Assembly (NCBI RefSeq): GCF_041379945.2
Contig: NZ_JBFTXJ020000017.1
Location: 1-64,000, forward strand
DNA from: Aneurinibacillus sp. REN35
GTDB lineage: Bacteria; Bacillota; Bacilli; Aneurinibacillales; Aneurinibacillaceae
DNA length: 64,000 nt
Direction: 5' to 3'
In this document: positions 26,203 to 34,216 of the stretch, piece by piece
Position numbering within the stretch: the first letter of the stretch is position 1
How the letters are laid out: the number at the start of each line of letters is the position of its first letter
The notes under the pieces: model-generated
Databases searched by the model: none
The model's input: the letters and a program-made list of their open reading frames with translations, nothing else
Told to the model about the DNA's origin: nothing
Translations under genes and position numbers: made by a program

Positions 26203-27603
26203 ATGATAAGCTCATCTGTACAAGATGCTGCGGAACAAGAAATCAAATCCATTGTGGAGAAGCAAAAAGCATATTTTCAAAACCAGCATACCAAACCGCT
26301 TTCCTTTCGTTTGAAGCAGCTGCAGCGCCTTCGAGATGGAATTAAGCAGTATGAAAGCGACATCCTCTCTGCACTGCATCAAGATTTGCATAAATCGGAA
26401 TTTGAGGCCTATACGACAGAGGTCGGAATCTTGTTAGAGGAAATTACATTTACCATGAAGCGTTTGCGTAAATGGGCTAAGCCCAAACGCGTCAAAACCG
26501 CGCGTACACATCTAGGCTCAAAAGGTTGGATAATCCCAGAGCCATACGGTACAGTGCTGGTGATTGCGCCATGGAATTACCCATTTCAATTGGCGATCTC
26601 GCCGTTGATTGGAGCGATTGCCGCCGGAAATACAGTCATCATTAAGCCATCGGAGCTTGCGCCTCATACAGCGAATGTGCTAGCTGCTATGATCGGCACA
26701 GTGTTTTCTGATGAATTGGTGGCTGTCATCCCCGGAGGTGTGTCAACCAGTCAGCTTTTGCTAAAGCAGCCGGTCGATTATATGTTTTTCACAGGCAGTG
26801 TGGCTGTAGGGAAAGTTGTGATGGAGGCTGCTGCGAAGCGCCTCATCCCTGTCACACTAGAACTCGGCGGAAAAAGCCCGTGTATTGTGCATAAAGATGC
26901 CAACATTCCTTTGGCCGCCAAACGAATTGCTTTTGGCAAGTATACAAATGCAGGGCAAACGTGTATCGCACCTGACTACTTATTTGTACACAAAGATGTA
27001 AAACAGCAACTATTGGAAGCTCTTCAGGCTGTCATTTTTGAGTTTTATGGTGCACACCCGATTACCCATGAGAAGTATGGAAAAATAATAAACGAAAGGC
27101 ATTTCACGCGGATTCTTTCATATTTGCAGGATGGTACCGTTTATTTTGGTGGAGAAGCCGATAAGGAGCGGCTTAGAATTGCTCCTACGCTGCTTACGGA
27201 CGTCAGTTGGGATGCGCCAGTGATGCAGGAGGAGATTTTCGGCCCCATCCTTCCTGTGATGGAGTATGAGCAGCTACAGGAAGTGATTGATACGGTCAAT
27301 CGGCGTCCCAAGCCGCTCGCACTGTATTTATTCACTCAGAATAAGGAAGTAGAGCGCACCATAAACGGAAGCATCTCATACGGCGGTGGATGCATTAATG
27401 ATACAATCATGCATGTGGCTACTCCGTATTTGCCGTTTGGCGGTGTGGGAGAGAGCGGCATGGGAAGCTATCATGGGGCTAAGAGCTTCCATACATTTTC
27501 TCATTTTAAAAGCGTATTGAAGCAGACGAATGTATTTGACTTTTCATTCCGGTACCCGTCTGCAAAAAACGGGTTGAAGATTGCCCGGCGATTATTTAAA
27601 TAA
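26203..27603 (+). CDS. Aldehyde dehydrogenase (short, YwdH-type)
   Basis: 466 residues, the length of the class 3-like aldehyde dehydrogenases that end in a hydrophobic or basic tail (ARRLFK). Catalytic glutamate in [13 protein letters not shown] (near 223) and cysteine in [11 protein letters not shown] (near 257) are present, as is the oxyanion segment VIAPWNYPF. It oxidises fatty or aromatic aldehydes with NAD(P)+. ATG follows gggaggaatacaac. The methyltransferase gene begins 32 bases after its stop, so the two may be co-transcribed. Confidence 0.92.
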   Translation: MISSSVQDAAEQEIKSIVEKQKAYFQNQHTKPLSFRLKQLQRLRDGIKQYESDILSALHQDLHKSEFEAYTTEVGILLEEITFTMKRLRKWAKPKRVKTARTHLGSKGWIIPEPYGTVLVIAPWNYPFQLAISPLIGAIAAGNTVIIKPSELAPHTANVLAAMIGTVFSDELVAVIPGGVSTSQLLLKQPVDYMFFTGSVAVGKVVMEAAAKRLIPVTLELGGKSPCIVHKDANIPLAAKRIAFGKYTNAGQTCIAPDYLFVHKDVKQQLLEALQAVIFEFYGAHPITHEKYGKIINERHFTRILSYLQDGTVYFGGEADKERLRIAPTLLTDVSWDAPVMQEEIFGPILPVMEYEQLQEVIDTVNRRPKPLALYLFTQNKEVERTINGSISYGGGCINDTIMHVATPYLPFGGVGESGMGSYHGAKSFHTFSHFKSVLKQTNVFDFSFRYPSAKNGLKIARRLFK

Positions 27604-27635
27604 TAAAACATAGGACAGCAGAGGAGGAAGATAAA

Positions 27636-28247
27636 ATGAGTGAGCCGATAAATCCGTGGGATGCCCGCTTTCGGGCGGAGGACTATGTATATGGTACACA
27701 GCCGAATGTTTTTCTCTCAAGTATGGAATCACGGCTGATTGCGAAAGGAAAAACCTTAGCGATTGCAGAAGGAGAAGGGCGTAATGCCGTTTTTCTGGCA
27801 GAGAAAGGATTCGACGTTACAGCTTGGGACTATGCCCCATCAGGTATTGAAAAAGCGCAAAGACTTGCAAAGGAACGCGGCGTATCCATTCATACGGAGC
27901 TTGTCGATTTGCAAACGGCAGCATGGGAGAAGGAAGTGTGGGATCAAATTATATGTGTGTTTGGCCATTTTCCGCCGGCGCTTCGTCTGCAAACACTTAT
28001 GGGCGTAAGGGAGGCTGTGAAGCCGGGCGGACTGTATGTAAGCGAGGTATATTCCGTGGATCAATTGCCGTATAACAGCGGAGGACCGAAGGAGAAGCAG
28101 TTATTATATCAGCCGGAGGAATTCCTTGATGTGTTTAAGGGCTGGCGCTTTCTTCATTTCTTCATGGGAGAAGTGGAGCGCCATGAGGGGGAGCTGCACA
28201 ATGGCCTCTCCCATGTCATTCAGGTGGTTGTCCAGAAGCCGGAATAA
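27636..28247 (+). CDS. Class I SAM-dependent methyltransferase
   Basis: 203 residues. The SAM-binding part reads LAIAEGEGRNAVFLAEKGFDVTAWDYAPSGIEKAQRLA (about 37-75), followed by a family-typical hydrophobic WDQIICVFGHFPPALR (motif IV) and KPGGLYVSEVYS. It resembles the TehB/thiopurine-methyltransferase-like group of Bacillales. ATG follows gaggaggaag. Substrate unknown. Confidence 0.87.
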   Translation: MSEPINPWDARFRAEDYVYGTQPNVFLSSMESRLIAKGKTLAIAEGEGRNAVFLAEKGFDVTAWDYAPSGIEKAQRLAKERGVSIHTELVDLQTAAWEKEVWDQIICVFGHFPPALRLQTLMGVREAVKPGGLYVSEVYSVDQLPYNSGGPKEKQLLYQPEEFLDVFKGWRFLHFFMGEVERHEGELHNGLSHVIQVVVQKPE

Positions 28248-28424
28248 AAGTATATAGAATATTTTTTATATGTAAGACGGGCATAGTAGTACAACCATAG
28301 CCCGTCTTTTTCTGTGGAAATCATACGAAAAGCGGGAAAAGAAAGAGACCATCGCTCCAACTCCTATAGAAGCGTAGCGAATAGAGGATTTGTGCATACT
28401 AAAGAAAAAATCCAGCACAAAAGG

Positions 28425-28485
28425 TTGACAAAAGGAGAAAGAAAGTGAATAATATACCCATAACCGTATATACCCTGTGGGGTAA
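28425..28485 (+). promoter_or_regulatory. Promoter with tandem CstR-type operators (first sulfur unit)
   Basis: TTGACA (28425) and AATAAT (28448) are 17 bases apart. Directly after the -10 box come two abutting 16-bp sites: ATACCCATAACCGTAT (28454) and ATACCCTGTGGGGTAA (28470), both fitting ATACCC-N4-GGGTAT, the CsoR/CstR operator form. This unit starts with the first TauE gene 45 bp further on. Confidence 0.82.
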
Positions 28486-28530
28486 TAAAGAAAAAACAAC
28501 AAGGATTAACTGAAGCAAGGAGGGAGAGTA

Positions 28531-29310
28531 ATGACCTTAAGTTTAATTGTTACGCTATTCCTGATCGGATTTGTTGGCTCGTTTATTTCAGGATTGGTGG
28601 GTATTGGAGGCTCCATTATTAAGTATCCAATGCTTCTGTATATTCCACCGCTTCTCGGCGTAGCTGCTTATACGGCGCATGAAGTTGCAGGCATTAGTGC
28701 GGTACAGGTATTTTTCGCAAGCATCTCGGGGGTACTGGCGCTGCGAAAAGAGAACCTAGTCCACTATAAGCTTGTGGGTTACATGGGTGTGGCCATTATT
28801 ATCGGAAGCTTCGTGGGCGGATATGGCGGCAGATTTTTATCAGCGGATGCCATTAATCTCGTATATGGAGTTCTGGCCACGATCGCTGCAATTATGATGT
28901 TTGTTCCGAGAAAGGGTCGTGACGATATTCCGCTCGAGGAAGTAACATTCAATCGTACGATTGCAGTGGCGGCTGCGCTTATTGTAGGGATTGGCTCCGG
29001 CATTGTCGGAGCGGCAGGCGCCTTCATACTGGTGCCGATTATGCTTCTCATCCTGAAGATTCCAACACGTATTACGATTGCATCGTCGCTTGCAATCACG
29101 TTCATTTCTTCAATCGGAGCGACAACAGGTAAAGTGCTTGCGGGGGAAGTACTGTTTTGGCCCTCTGTTGTTATGGTCATTGCCAGTGTGATTGCCGCCC
29201 CAATCGGTGCAAAATTGAGTACAAAAGTGAACACAAAAATTCTTCGTACCATCCTATCCGTACTGATCGTCGCATCGGCGATCAAAATTTGGCTTGATAT
29301 TTTAGGATAA
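28531..29310 (+). CDS. TauE/SafE family sulfite/organosulfur exporter
   Basis: 259 residues, eight helices, with two repeats of the family motif: VGIGGSIIKYPMLLYIPPLLGV in the first half and VGAAGAFILVPIMLLILKIPTRITIASSLAITFISS in the second. TauE-type proteins export sulfite or sulfoacetate and are regular members of CstR regulons, where they remove sulfite made from persulfide oxidation. ATG follows aaggaggga. The persulfide-handling fusion gene follows 36 bases later. Confidence 0.9.
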   Translation: MTLSLIVTLFLIGFVGSFISGLVGIGGSIIKYPMLLYIPPLLGVAAYTAHEVAGISAVQVFFASISGVLALRKENLVHYKLVGYMGVAIIIGSFVGGYGGRFLSADAINLVYGVLATIAAIMMFVPRKGRDDIPLEEVTFNRTIAVAAALIVGIGSGIVGAAGAFILVPIMLLILKIPTRITIASSLAITFISSIGATTGKVLAGEVLFWPSVVMVIASVIAAPIGAKLSTKVNTKILRTILSVLIVASAIKIWLDILG

Positions 29311-29346
29311 TCCTATAAAACGATAAAAAATAAGGAGGAATGTAAG

Positions 29347-30483
29347 ATGGCAGTAGCAGAAATTAGCGCAAAACAATTGCATGATAAAGTGGATAGTGGA
29401 GAAGCAGTATTTATCCTTGACGTACGTAACAGTGAAGATTATAGTGATTGGAAAATTGAACATAAGCATCTCACCGATATCAACATTCCGTATTTTGATT
29501 TCCTTGATGACAATGAAGAGATCTATACGTCGCTGCCGAAGGATACTGAGATTGTTGTAGTATGTGCCAAGGGCGGCAGTGCAAAAATGGTAGCTGAGAT
29601 GTTGGATGAGCGGGGCTATCGTGTGGGCTATTTAACCGAAGGAATGCAGGAGTGGAGCCAGTTCTACCAACCGGTTACCGTGGTGGATGAGAAAGACATG
29701 AAAATCATTCAAGTTAACCGTCTTGCTAAGGGCTGTCTATCCTATATGATGATTTCTGACGGTAAAGCAATGGTGGTAGATCCAGGTCGGCATTATGAAG
29801 AATATATAAAGCTGGCAGAGCAGGAGCAAGCGCAGATCATGCATATTATGGATACGCATCTTCATGCGGATCATATCTCAGGTGGACCGGGACTGGCAAA
29901 GCATACAGGTGCTGTATATCATATCTCCCGCAGCGAAATGCAGGGCTCAGAAGCCATTGCCTATGAGGCGCTGGAAGATGAGCAGCAAATCCAGGTAGGC
30001 GATGTGAAGGTAAAGGTACTATCTATTCCAACACCAGGCCATACACCAGGCAGTGTTTCATTCCTTGTAGAGGACCGGTACCTGCTCTCAGGCGATACTA
30101 TTTTCGTCGGCGGACTGGGACGTCCTGACCTTGGAGGAAAAGCGCGTGAATGGGCGCAATCTCTATATGATACCGTCTTTACACATATTGCGAATATGTC
30201 GGATGAGACGCTAGTTCTACCTACGCACTATGCCGACATCAAAGAAATAAATGAACAAGGGGTTGTGGGCGCGTATTTAGGCGAGATTCGGGCCAATAAT
30301 GAAGTGATGCGTACACAGGATCGTGCCAAGTTTACAGACATGGTGGCAGGTGCAGCGGGGGCAACACCGCCGAATTATGAAGACATTATAAAAATCAACC
30401 GTGGAGATATGCAAGTGCCGCTCGATGTAGCGACTACACTTGAGATTGGTCCAAACCGCTGTGCTGTGCACCACGCTGACTAA
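29347..30483 (+). CDS. Rhodanese-metallo-beta-lactamase fusion, CstB-like persulfide dioxygenase
   Basis: 378 residues. Residues 1-110 are a rhodanese domain with active-site loop VVCAKGGSAKM; residues 125-370 are a metallo-beta-lactamase fold with THLHADHISGG, TPGHTPGS and LPTHY metal ligands, as in ETHE1-type persulfide dioxygenases. These oxidise low-molecular-weight persulfide to sulfite and thiol using non-haem Fe(II). In CstB of Staphylococcus the lactamase part comes first; here the rhodanese comes first and the second rhodanese is missing. ATG follows aaggaggaatgtaag. Confidence 0.88.
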   Translation: MAVAEISAKQLHDKVDSGEAVFILDVRNSEDYSDWKIEHKHLTDINIPYFDFLDDNEEIYTSLPKDTEIVVVCAKGGSAKMVAEMLDERGYRVGYLTEGMQEWSQFYQPVTVVDEKDMKIIQVNRLAKGCLSYMMISDGKAMVVDPGRHYEEYIKLAEQEQAQIMHIMDTHLHADHISGGPGLAKHTGAVYHISRSEMQGSEAIAYEALEDEQQIQVGDVKVKVLSIPTPGHTPGSVSFLVEDRYLLSGDTIFVGGLGRPDLGGKAREWAQSLYDTVFTHIANMSDETLVLPTHYADIKEINEQGVVGAYLGEIRANNEVMRTQDRAKFTDMVAGAAGATPPNYEDIIKINRGDMQVPLDVATTLEIGPNRCAVHHAD

Positions 30484-30504
30484 TAGCATAAAGAATAGCA
30501 AAAA

Positions 30505-30535
30505 ACAACGCCAGGTGATCATCGCCTGGCGTTGT
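30505..30535 (+). terminator. Terminator-like hairpin after the first sulfur unit
   Basis: acaacgccaggtgat and atcgcctggcgttgt pair almost perfectly with a minimal loop; the tail tcgtgttttg is only moderately T-rich. Confidence 0.65.
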
Positions 30536-30611
30536 TCGTGTTTTGTATTTTGTGATTGGTAATCGAATATATATATTTCATCCCCTTTGCTATACTGGCT
30601 TGTTTCACACT

Positions 30612-30627
30612 ATACACTTAGGGGTAT
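30612..30627 (+). promoter_or_regulatory. Degenerate CstR-type operator
   Basis: ATACACTTAGGGGTAT fits ATACCC-N4-GGGTAT with two mismatches in the first half. It lies 54 bp before the second TauE gene and suggests that this gene has its own CstR-controlled promoter. Confidence 0.55.
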
Positions 30628-30680
30628 GTGGAGGAGTATTGGCGGTTGGTTTATTATTACATATGAAAGGAGGAGATGAA

Positions 30681-31469
30681 GTGGAGATAGAAAGTATTGT
30701 TGTATTGCTTATCATTGGAGGCATCGGAGCTTTTTTATCTGGCTTGTTAGGAATTGGAGGGGCGATAGTTAGCTATCCACTGCTTTTGTTTGTTCCTTCA
30801 GCCTTAGGGGTAGCGGAATATAGCGCATATGAAGTCTCTGCGATGGTTGCTATTCAGGTTTTTTTCTCATGTCTAAGCGGGGTGCTGGCTTTGCGTAAGG
30901 ACAATGTAATTGATTATACACTGGTTGGCTATATGGGCGTGGCCATTGTGATTGGCAGTCTTGCAGGTGCCTATGGCGGTACTTTTTTATCGGAACGTGC
31001 AATTAATGCCCTGTATGCGATATTGGCTACGCTGGCAGCCATTCTAATGTTTATTCCAAGAAAAGAGCATGAAAAAACAGTGGAAAAAGCATATACGTTT
31101 CATAAAGGCATCGCGAGTGTAACTGCGCTGTTAGTGGGAATTGGTTCTGGAATTGTCGGTGCGGGCGGCTCCTTTGTTCTTCTGCCAATTATGATCTCGC
31201 TGTTAAAGATCCCGACAAGAGTGGCGATCGCTTCTTCCTTGGCGGTAACATTCATCTCATCTATTGGAACAAGTATCGGCAAGCTGGCAGCCGGACATGT
31301 GCTGCTTTGGCCAACCATAATTTTAGTATTGGGAAGCATTGCTGCAGCCCCGCTTGGAACCCGACTGGGTAAAGTGATGAATACTAAAGCGCTGCGAGGA
31401 GTACTCACGGGGTTGATTATACTCATCGCAGCTAAAATTTGGTTCGATATTTTTGGGATATTATCGTAA
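30681..31469 (+). CDS. Second TauE/SafE family exporter
   Basis: About 262 residues, closely similar throughout to the TauE protein encoded at 28531 (LLGIGGAIVSYPLLLFVPSALGV, VGYMGVAIVIGSLAGAYGGTFLS, LLKIPTRVAIASSLAVTFISSIG), so the two are duplicates. I place the start at GTG 30681 after aaaggaggagatgaa; an in-frame ATG at 30543 would extend the protein through the operator-bearing leader and can be rejected. Confidence 0.88.
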   Translation: MEIESIVVLLIIGGIGAFLSGLLGIGGAIVSYPLLLFVPSALGVAEYSAYEVSAMVAIQVFFSCLSGVLALRKDNVIDYTLVGYMGVAIVIGSLAGAYGGTFLSERAINALYAILATLAAILMFIPRKEHEKTVEKAYTFHKGIASVTALLVGIGSGIVGAGGSFVLLPIMISLLKIPTRVAIASSLAVTFISSIGTSIGKLAAGHVLLWPTIILVLGSIAAAPLGTRLGKVMNTKALRGVLTGLIILIAAKIWFDIFGILS

Positions 31470-31476
31470 AGCAATG

Positions 31477-31537
31477 TTGACAAAAGACGTAATTCATCTT
31501 ATTATATACCCATAGCGGTATATACCCCATGAGGTAA
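31477..31537 (+). promoter_or_regulatory. Promoter with tandem CstR-type operators (second sulfur unit)
   Basis: TTGACA (31477), a 17-base spacer and TATTAT (31500), then two abutting operators, ATACCCATAGCGGTAT (31506) and ATACCCCATGAGGTAA (31522). The geometry equals that of the promoter at 28425. Confidence 0.86.
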
Positions 31538-31549
31538 AGAGGTGAGAAA

Positions 31550-31927
31550 ATGGAGTGGATACAATATGTGTTGTTTGCGGTAGTAGTATGGTTGTTAGTG
31601 AAGCGATTCATGCCTGCAAAGGGATTGAAGAACTTATCCGCCCAAGATGTACAGGAGAAGCTGGGCCAACCTAAGCAGTATGCTTTTATTGATGTGCGGG
31701 AAGTACATGAATACAAAAATGGGCATATTAAAGGCTTCCGGAATATCCCGTTAAGCCAGCTGACAAGTCAGATCGCAAACATTCCGAAAGAGAAATCCAT
31801 CGTTCTAACCTGCCGCAGCGGCATGAGAAGCCGTCAGGCTGCTAAAATGCTGCGCAAGCAAGGATTTGATGATATTAGTCATCTGCAAACAGGCATAGCA
31901 GGTTGGCAGGGGCCGTTAGCTAAATAG
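31550..31927 (+). CDS. Membrane-anchored rhodanese
   Basis: 125 residues: an N-terminal helix (WIQYVLFAVVVWLLVKRF) and a rhodanese domain with the active loop LTCRSGMRSRQA (cysteine near 85). It carries sulfane sulfur on that cysteine, probably at the inner membrane face. ATG follows aaagaggtgagaaa. First gene behind the second tandem-operator promoter. Confidence 0.9.
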   Translation: MEWIQYVLFAVVVWLLVKRFMPAKGLKNLSAQDVQEKLGQPKQYAFIDVREVHEYKNGHIKGFRNIPLSQLTSQIANIPKEKSIVLTCRSGMRSRQAAKMLRKQGFDDISHLQTGIAGWQGPLAK

Positions 31928-32063
31928 CCTGCAATTTTTTTGAGTGGTATTATACGGCTACACGTATAGGTACAGCTGTATAGAAGGTTGTGAAATGCGC
32001 ATCCTATAGATAAGGGGTGTGCGCAACTCAACTTTTCAACTATATAAAAAGGAGAGATACAAC

Positions 32064-32459
32064 ATGGCAAAAAAAGTAGCAATTATCGCAAGTAACGGAG
32101 GTATGTTTGACGCATACAAAGTATTTAACATTGCGACAGCGGCAGCTGCCACCGATGCAGAGGTTGCGATTTTCTTTACATTTGAAGGGTTGAATCTTAT
32201 TCACAAAGACGCACATACACAATTGCCGATGCCAGCTGGAAAAGAACACTTCGCGGAAGGGTTTAAAGCGGCCAATGTACCGGGAATCCCAGAACTGTTG
32301 AATATGGCACTAGAGATGGGCGTCAAAGTAATTGCCTGCCAGATGACAATGGATGTAATGAATTTGAAAAAAGAAGATTTTGTTAAAGGTATTGATGTAG
32401 GCGGTGCTGTGACGTTCCTTGACTTTGCGTATGATGCCGACGTTACGCTTACGTTCTAA
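32064..32459 (+). CDS. DsrE/DsrF-like sulfur carrier protein
   Basis: 131 residues. The N-terminus KKVAIIASNGGMFDAYKVFNIATAAAATDAEV and the C-terminal VIACQMTMDVMNLKKEDF with a candidate sulfur-carrying cysteine are typical of DsrE/F/DrsH-like proteins. They pass sulfane sulfur to or from TusA. ATG 32064 follows aaggagagatac. The 136-bp gap upstream contains a hairpin (tgcgcatcc/ggggtgtgcgca) but no promoter that I can support. Confidence 0.88.
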   Translation: MAKKVAIIASNGGMFDAYKVFNIATAAAATDAEVAIFFTFEGLNLIHKDAHTQLPMPAGKEHFAEGFKAANVPGIPELLNMALEMGVKVIACQMTMDVMNLKKEDFVKGIDVGGAVTFLDFAYDADVTLTF

Positions 32460-32514
32460 TCGATCCATACAAGTATAAAAGAAATCATTTATGTATAAGG
32501 AGGAGGGGACGCAG

Positions 32515-33096
32515 ATGAGCGCATACACAGTAGACAAGACAGTGGATTGCAAGGGATTGGCATGTCCGATGCCAATCGTGCGAACCAAAAAAGCAATCGA
32601 AGAAATTGGAGCGGGTGAGGTTCTAGAAGTGATCGCCACAGACCCAGGTTCTGTAGCGGACGTTCGAAGCTGGGCTACACGCACCGGACACCAATTTCTT
32701 GGAACGGTAGAAGAAGGAGAATTGTTCAAGCATTACATTCGTAAATCCGCTCCTGATGAAACAAAGCCGGAGACAAAGCATCCGCATGTAGTCTCTAATG
32801 AAGAACTGCAGGGGAAGCTTGGTGAGCAGCCTGTCATTCTTGATGTGCGTGAGCCGATGGAATATGCATTCGGCCATATTCCAGGCGCTTCTTTGGTGCC
32901 ATTTGGCCAATTGGAAGAAAAGCTTGCTGAATTGGAAGCTCATAAAGGGAAAGATATATACGTGGTTTGCCGTACAGGAAACCGGAGTGACATGGCATCC
33001 CAATTGCTTGCGCAAAAGGGATTCCAAAATGTAAAAAATGTTGTTCCAGGCATGTCAGCTTGGGAAGGTCCGATTAAAAAAGACACAGATAAATAA
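32515..33096 (+). CDS. TusA-rhodanese fusion (CstA-like)
   Basis: 193 residues. An N-terminal TusA domain with CKGLACPMPIVRTKKAI (cysteine near 16) is fused to a rhodanese domain (about 95-190) with VVCRTGNRSDMA. Staphylococcal CstA has TusA, rhodanese and a DsrE domain; here the DsrE part is the separate gene just upstream. ATG 32515 follows ataaggaggagggg. It accepts persulfide sulfur and passes it between partners. Confidence 0.88.
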   Translation: MSAYTVDKTVDCKGLACPMPIVRTKKAIEEIGAGEVLEVIATDPGSVADVRSWATRTGHQFLGTVEEGELFKHYIRKSAPDETKPETKHPHVVSNEELQGKLGEQPVILDVREPMEYAFGHIPGASLVPFGQLEEKLAELEAHKGKDIYVVCRTGNRSDMASQLLAQKGFQNVKNVVPGMSAWEGPIKKDTDK

Positions 33097-33111
33097 AGAG
33101 GAGGCATATAT

Positions 33112-33339
33112 ATGAATGCAGATATTGTTGTAGATGCAAAAGGATTATCCTGCCCAATGCCAATCGTGCGGGCGAAAAAAGCGATGGATGGTTTACAAAG
33201 CGGCCAAACCATGATTCTTGAAGCAACAGATAAAGGCTCGATCAACGACTTCCAAAGCTGGGTCAAGCAAATGAATCATGAGATGTTGAGTACAGAAGAA
33301 GATAACGGTGTGTACCGTTTTCATGTGAAAAAAGCATAA
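33112..33339 (+). CDS. TusA-like sulfur carrier
   Basis: 75 residues, the normal size of a stand-alone TusA, with AKGLSCPMPIVRAKKAMDGL holding the sulfur-accepting cysteine near residue 14. ATG follows agaggaggcatatat. Closely related to the TusA half of the fusion gene just upstream. Last gene of the second sulfur unit. Confidence 0.92.
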   Translation: MNADIVVDAKGLSCPMPIVRAKKAMDGLQSGQTMILEATDKGSINDFQSWVKQMNHEMLSTEEDNGVYRFHVKKA

Positions 33340-33350
33340 AGACAAAAAAA

Positions 33351-33385
33351 GCGTCTATCCGCTTCATGCGGAAGACGTTTTTTTA
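33351..33385 (+). terminator. Terminator after tusA
   Basis: gcgtct-a-tccgc pairs with gcgga-agacgt around ttcat, followed by seven T. Confidence 0.85.
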
Positions 33386-33421
33386 TACATAAGTTATCCA
33401 ATTATAGGAAGGCCTGTCCTG

Positions 33422-33450
33422 TTTACTTTTTATACCCTATAGGGTATAAT
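33422..33450 (+). promoter_or_regulatory. cstR promoter with a perfect CstR-type operator
   Basis: TTTACT and TATAAT are 17 bases apart and the operator ATACCCTATAGGGTAT (33432-33447) fills the end of the spacer and overlaps the -10 box. It is the best match among the operators in the region. Autoregulation is expected. Confidence 0.87.
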
Positions 33451-33485
33451 GTTATTGTAAACGATAGAGGAAGGGGGAATAAAAA

Positions 33486-33740
33486 ATGAACAAGGCCATT
33501 CAACATCGTTTGCGAAGAATGGAAGGGCAGGTACGTGGTGTATTAAAAATGTTAGAGAATGAAAAGGACTGTAAAGAGGTCATTACACAGCTTACTGCAA
33601 TCCGTTCTGCAACGGATCGTGCGATTGCATTGATTGTCGCTCAAAACATGGAAGAGTGTATTCGTAAAGAGCTAGAACAGGGGAACCGTCCTGATGATGT
33701 GATAAAAGAATCTGTAGATCTATTAGTGAAAAGTCGATAG
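33486..33740 (+). CDS. cstR: CsoR-family persulfide-sensing repressor CstR
   Basis: 84 residues, all-alpha CsoR/DUF156 fold (HRLRRMEGQVRGVLKMLENEKDCKEVITQLTAI). It has the two cysteines of the family (KDCKEV near 30 and MEECI near 59) but the histidine that completes the Cu(I) site in CsoR (x-H-x-x) is not there. That pattern marks CstR, which forms di- to tetrasulfide bridges between the cysteines. ATG follows aggaaggggg. It is surrounded by persulfide genes and its operators precede at least three units. Confidence 0.9.
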   Translation: MNKAIQHRLRRMEGQVRGVLKMLENEKDCKEVITQLTAIRSATDRAIALIVAQNMEECIRKELEQGNRPDDVIKESVDLLVKSR

Positions 33741-33755
33741 ATTGGGAGGGGAAGC

Positions 33756-34097
33756 ATGAGTTTTTTAGTTGGTGTATTCCTGATTATTGTAGGAGTATTC
33801 TATAGCAGGCGATATCTCCCCGTTGCAGGAGTACAGGAGTTATCGTGTGAGGATAAGAAGGTAAGCAGCAAGGCACTGCTTCTTGATGTACGGGATTATA
33901 ATGTAGCTACACGCAGCCCTGTATCGAACGCATTGAATTTGCCGCATGCTTATTTAAGACGTCATTATCAGACGATTCCGTATCAAGAGCTTATTGTGAT
34001 TGCATCAGAACCGGTAACGAAAAACATGAGCGTTCGGTTTCTTCAGAAGCAAGGATTTACAGTCAAAGGCTATTATTTAACAAATGAGACGATATAA
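33756..34097 (+). CDS. Membrane-anchored rhodanese-like protein without catalytic cysteine
   Basis: 113 residues with an N-terminal helix (FLVGVFLIIVGVFYSRRYL) and a rhodanese fold (LLLDVRDYNV, NALNLPHAYL, SVRFLQKQGFTVKGYYL). Where the active loop should read C-R-x-G, it reads IVIASEPVTKNMS: the cysteine is replaced. The only cysteine lies near residue 32, outside the loop. It is likely inactive as a sulfurtransferase and perhaps regulatory or structural. It sits 15 bases after cstR, in the same transcript. Confidence 0.78.
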   Translation: MSFLVGVFLIIVGVFYSRRYLPVAGVQELSCEDKKVSSKALLLDVRDYNVATRSPVSNALNLPHAYLRRHYQTIPYQELIVIASEPVTKNMSVRFLQKQGFTVKGYYLTNETI

Positions 34098-34138
34098 AAC
34101 ACAAAAAAGCAGGGGTCTTCCTGCTTTTTTGTGTTTTG
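34096..34138 (+). terminator. Terminator closing the cstR transcript
   Basis: aaaacacaaaaaagcagg pairs with cctgcttttttgtgtttt, a long stem ending in T-rich sequence; it may work on both strands. Confidence 0.88.
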
Positions 34139-34216
34139 TTTTGCATATTGTTACAGTTCTGCTAAAAAATTTTCTTTATAATAGTAAAGAGAATTCGGAT
34201 TGCAGGGAGTCTAGAG

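Noticed and set aside
30543-30680. Upstream start for the second TauE protein
   Set aside because: It would run through the operator-bearing leader; GTG 30681 has a strong ribosome site and aligns with the paralogue's start.
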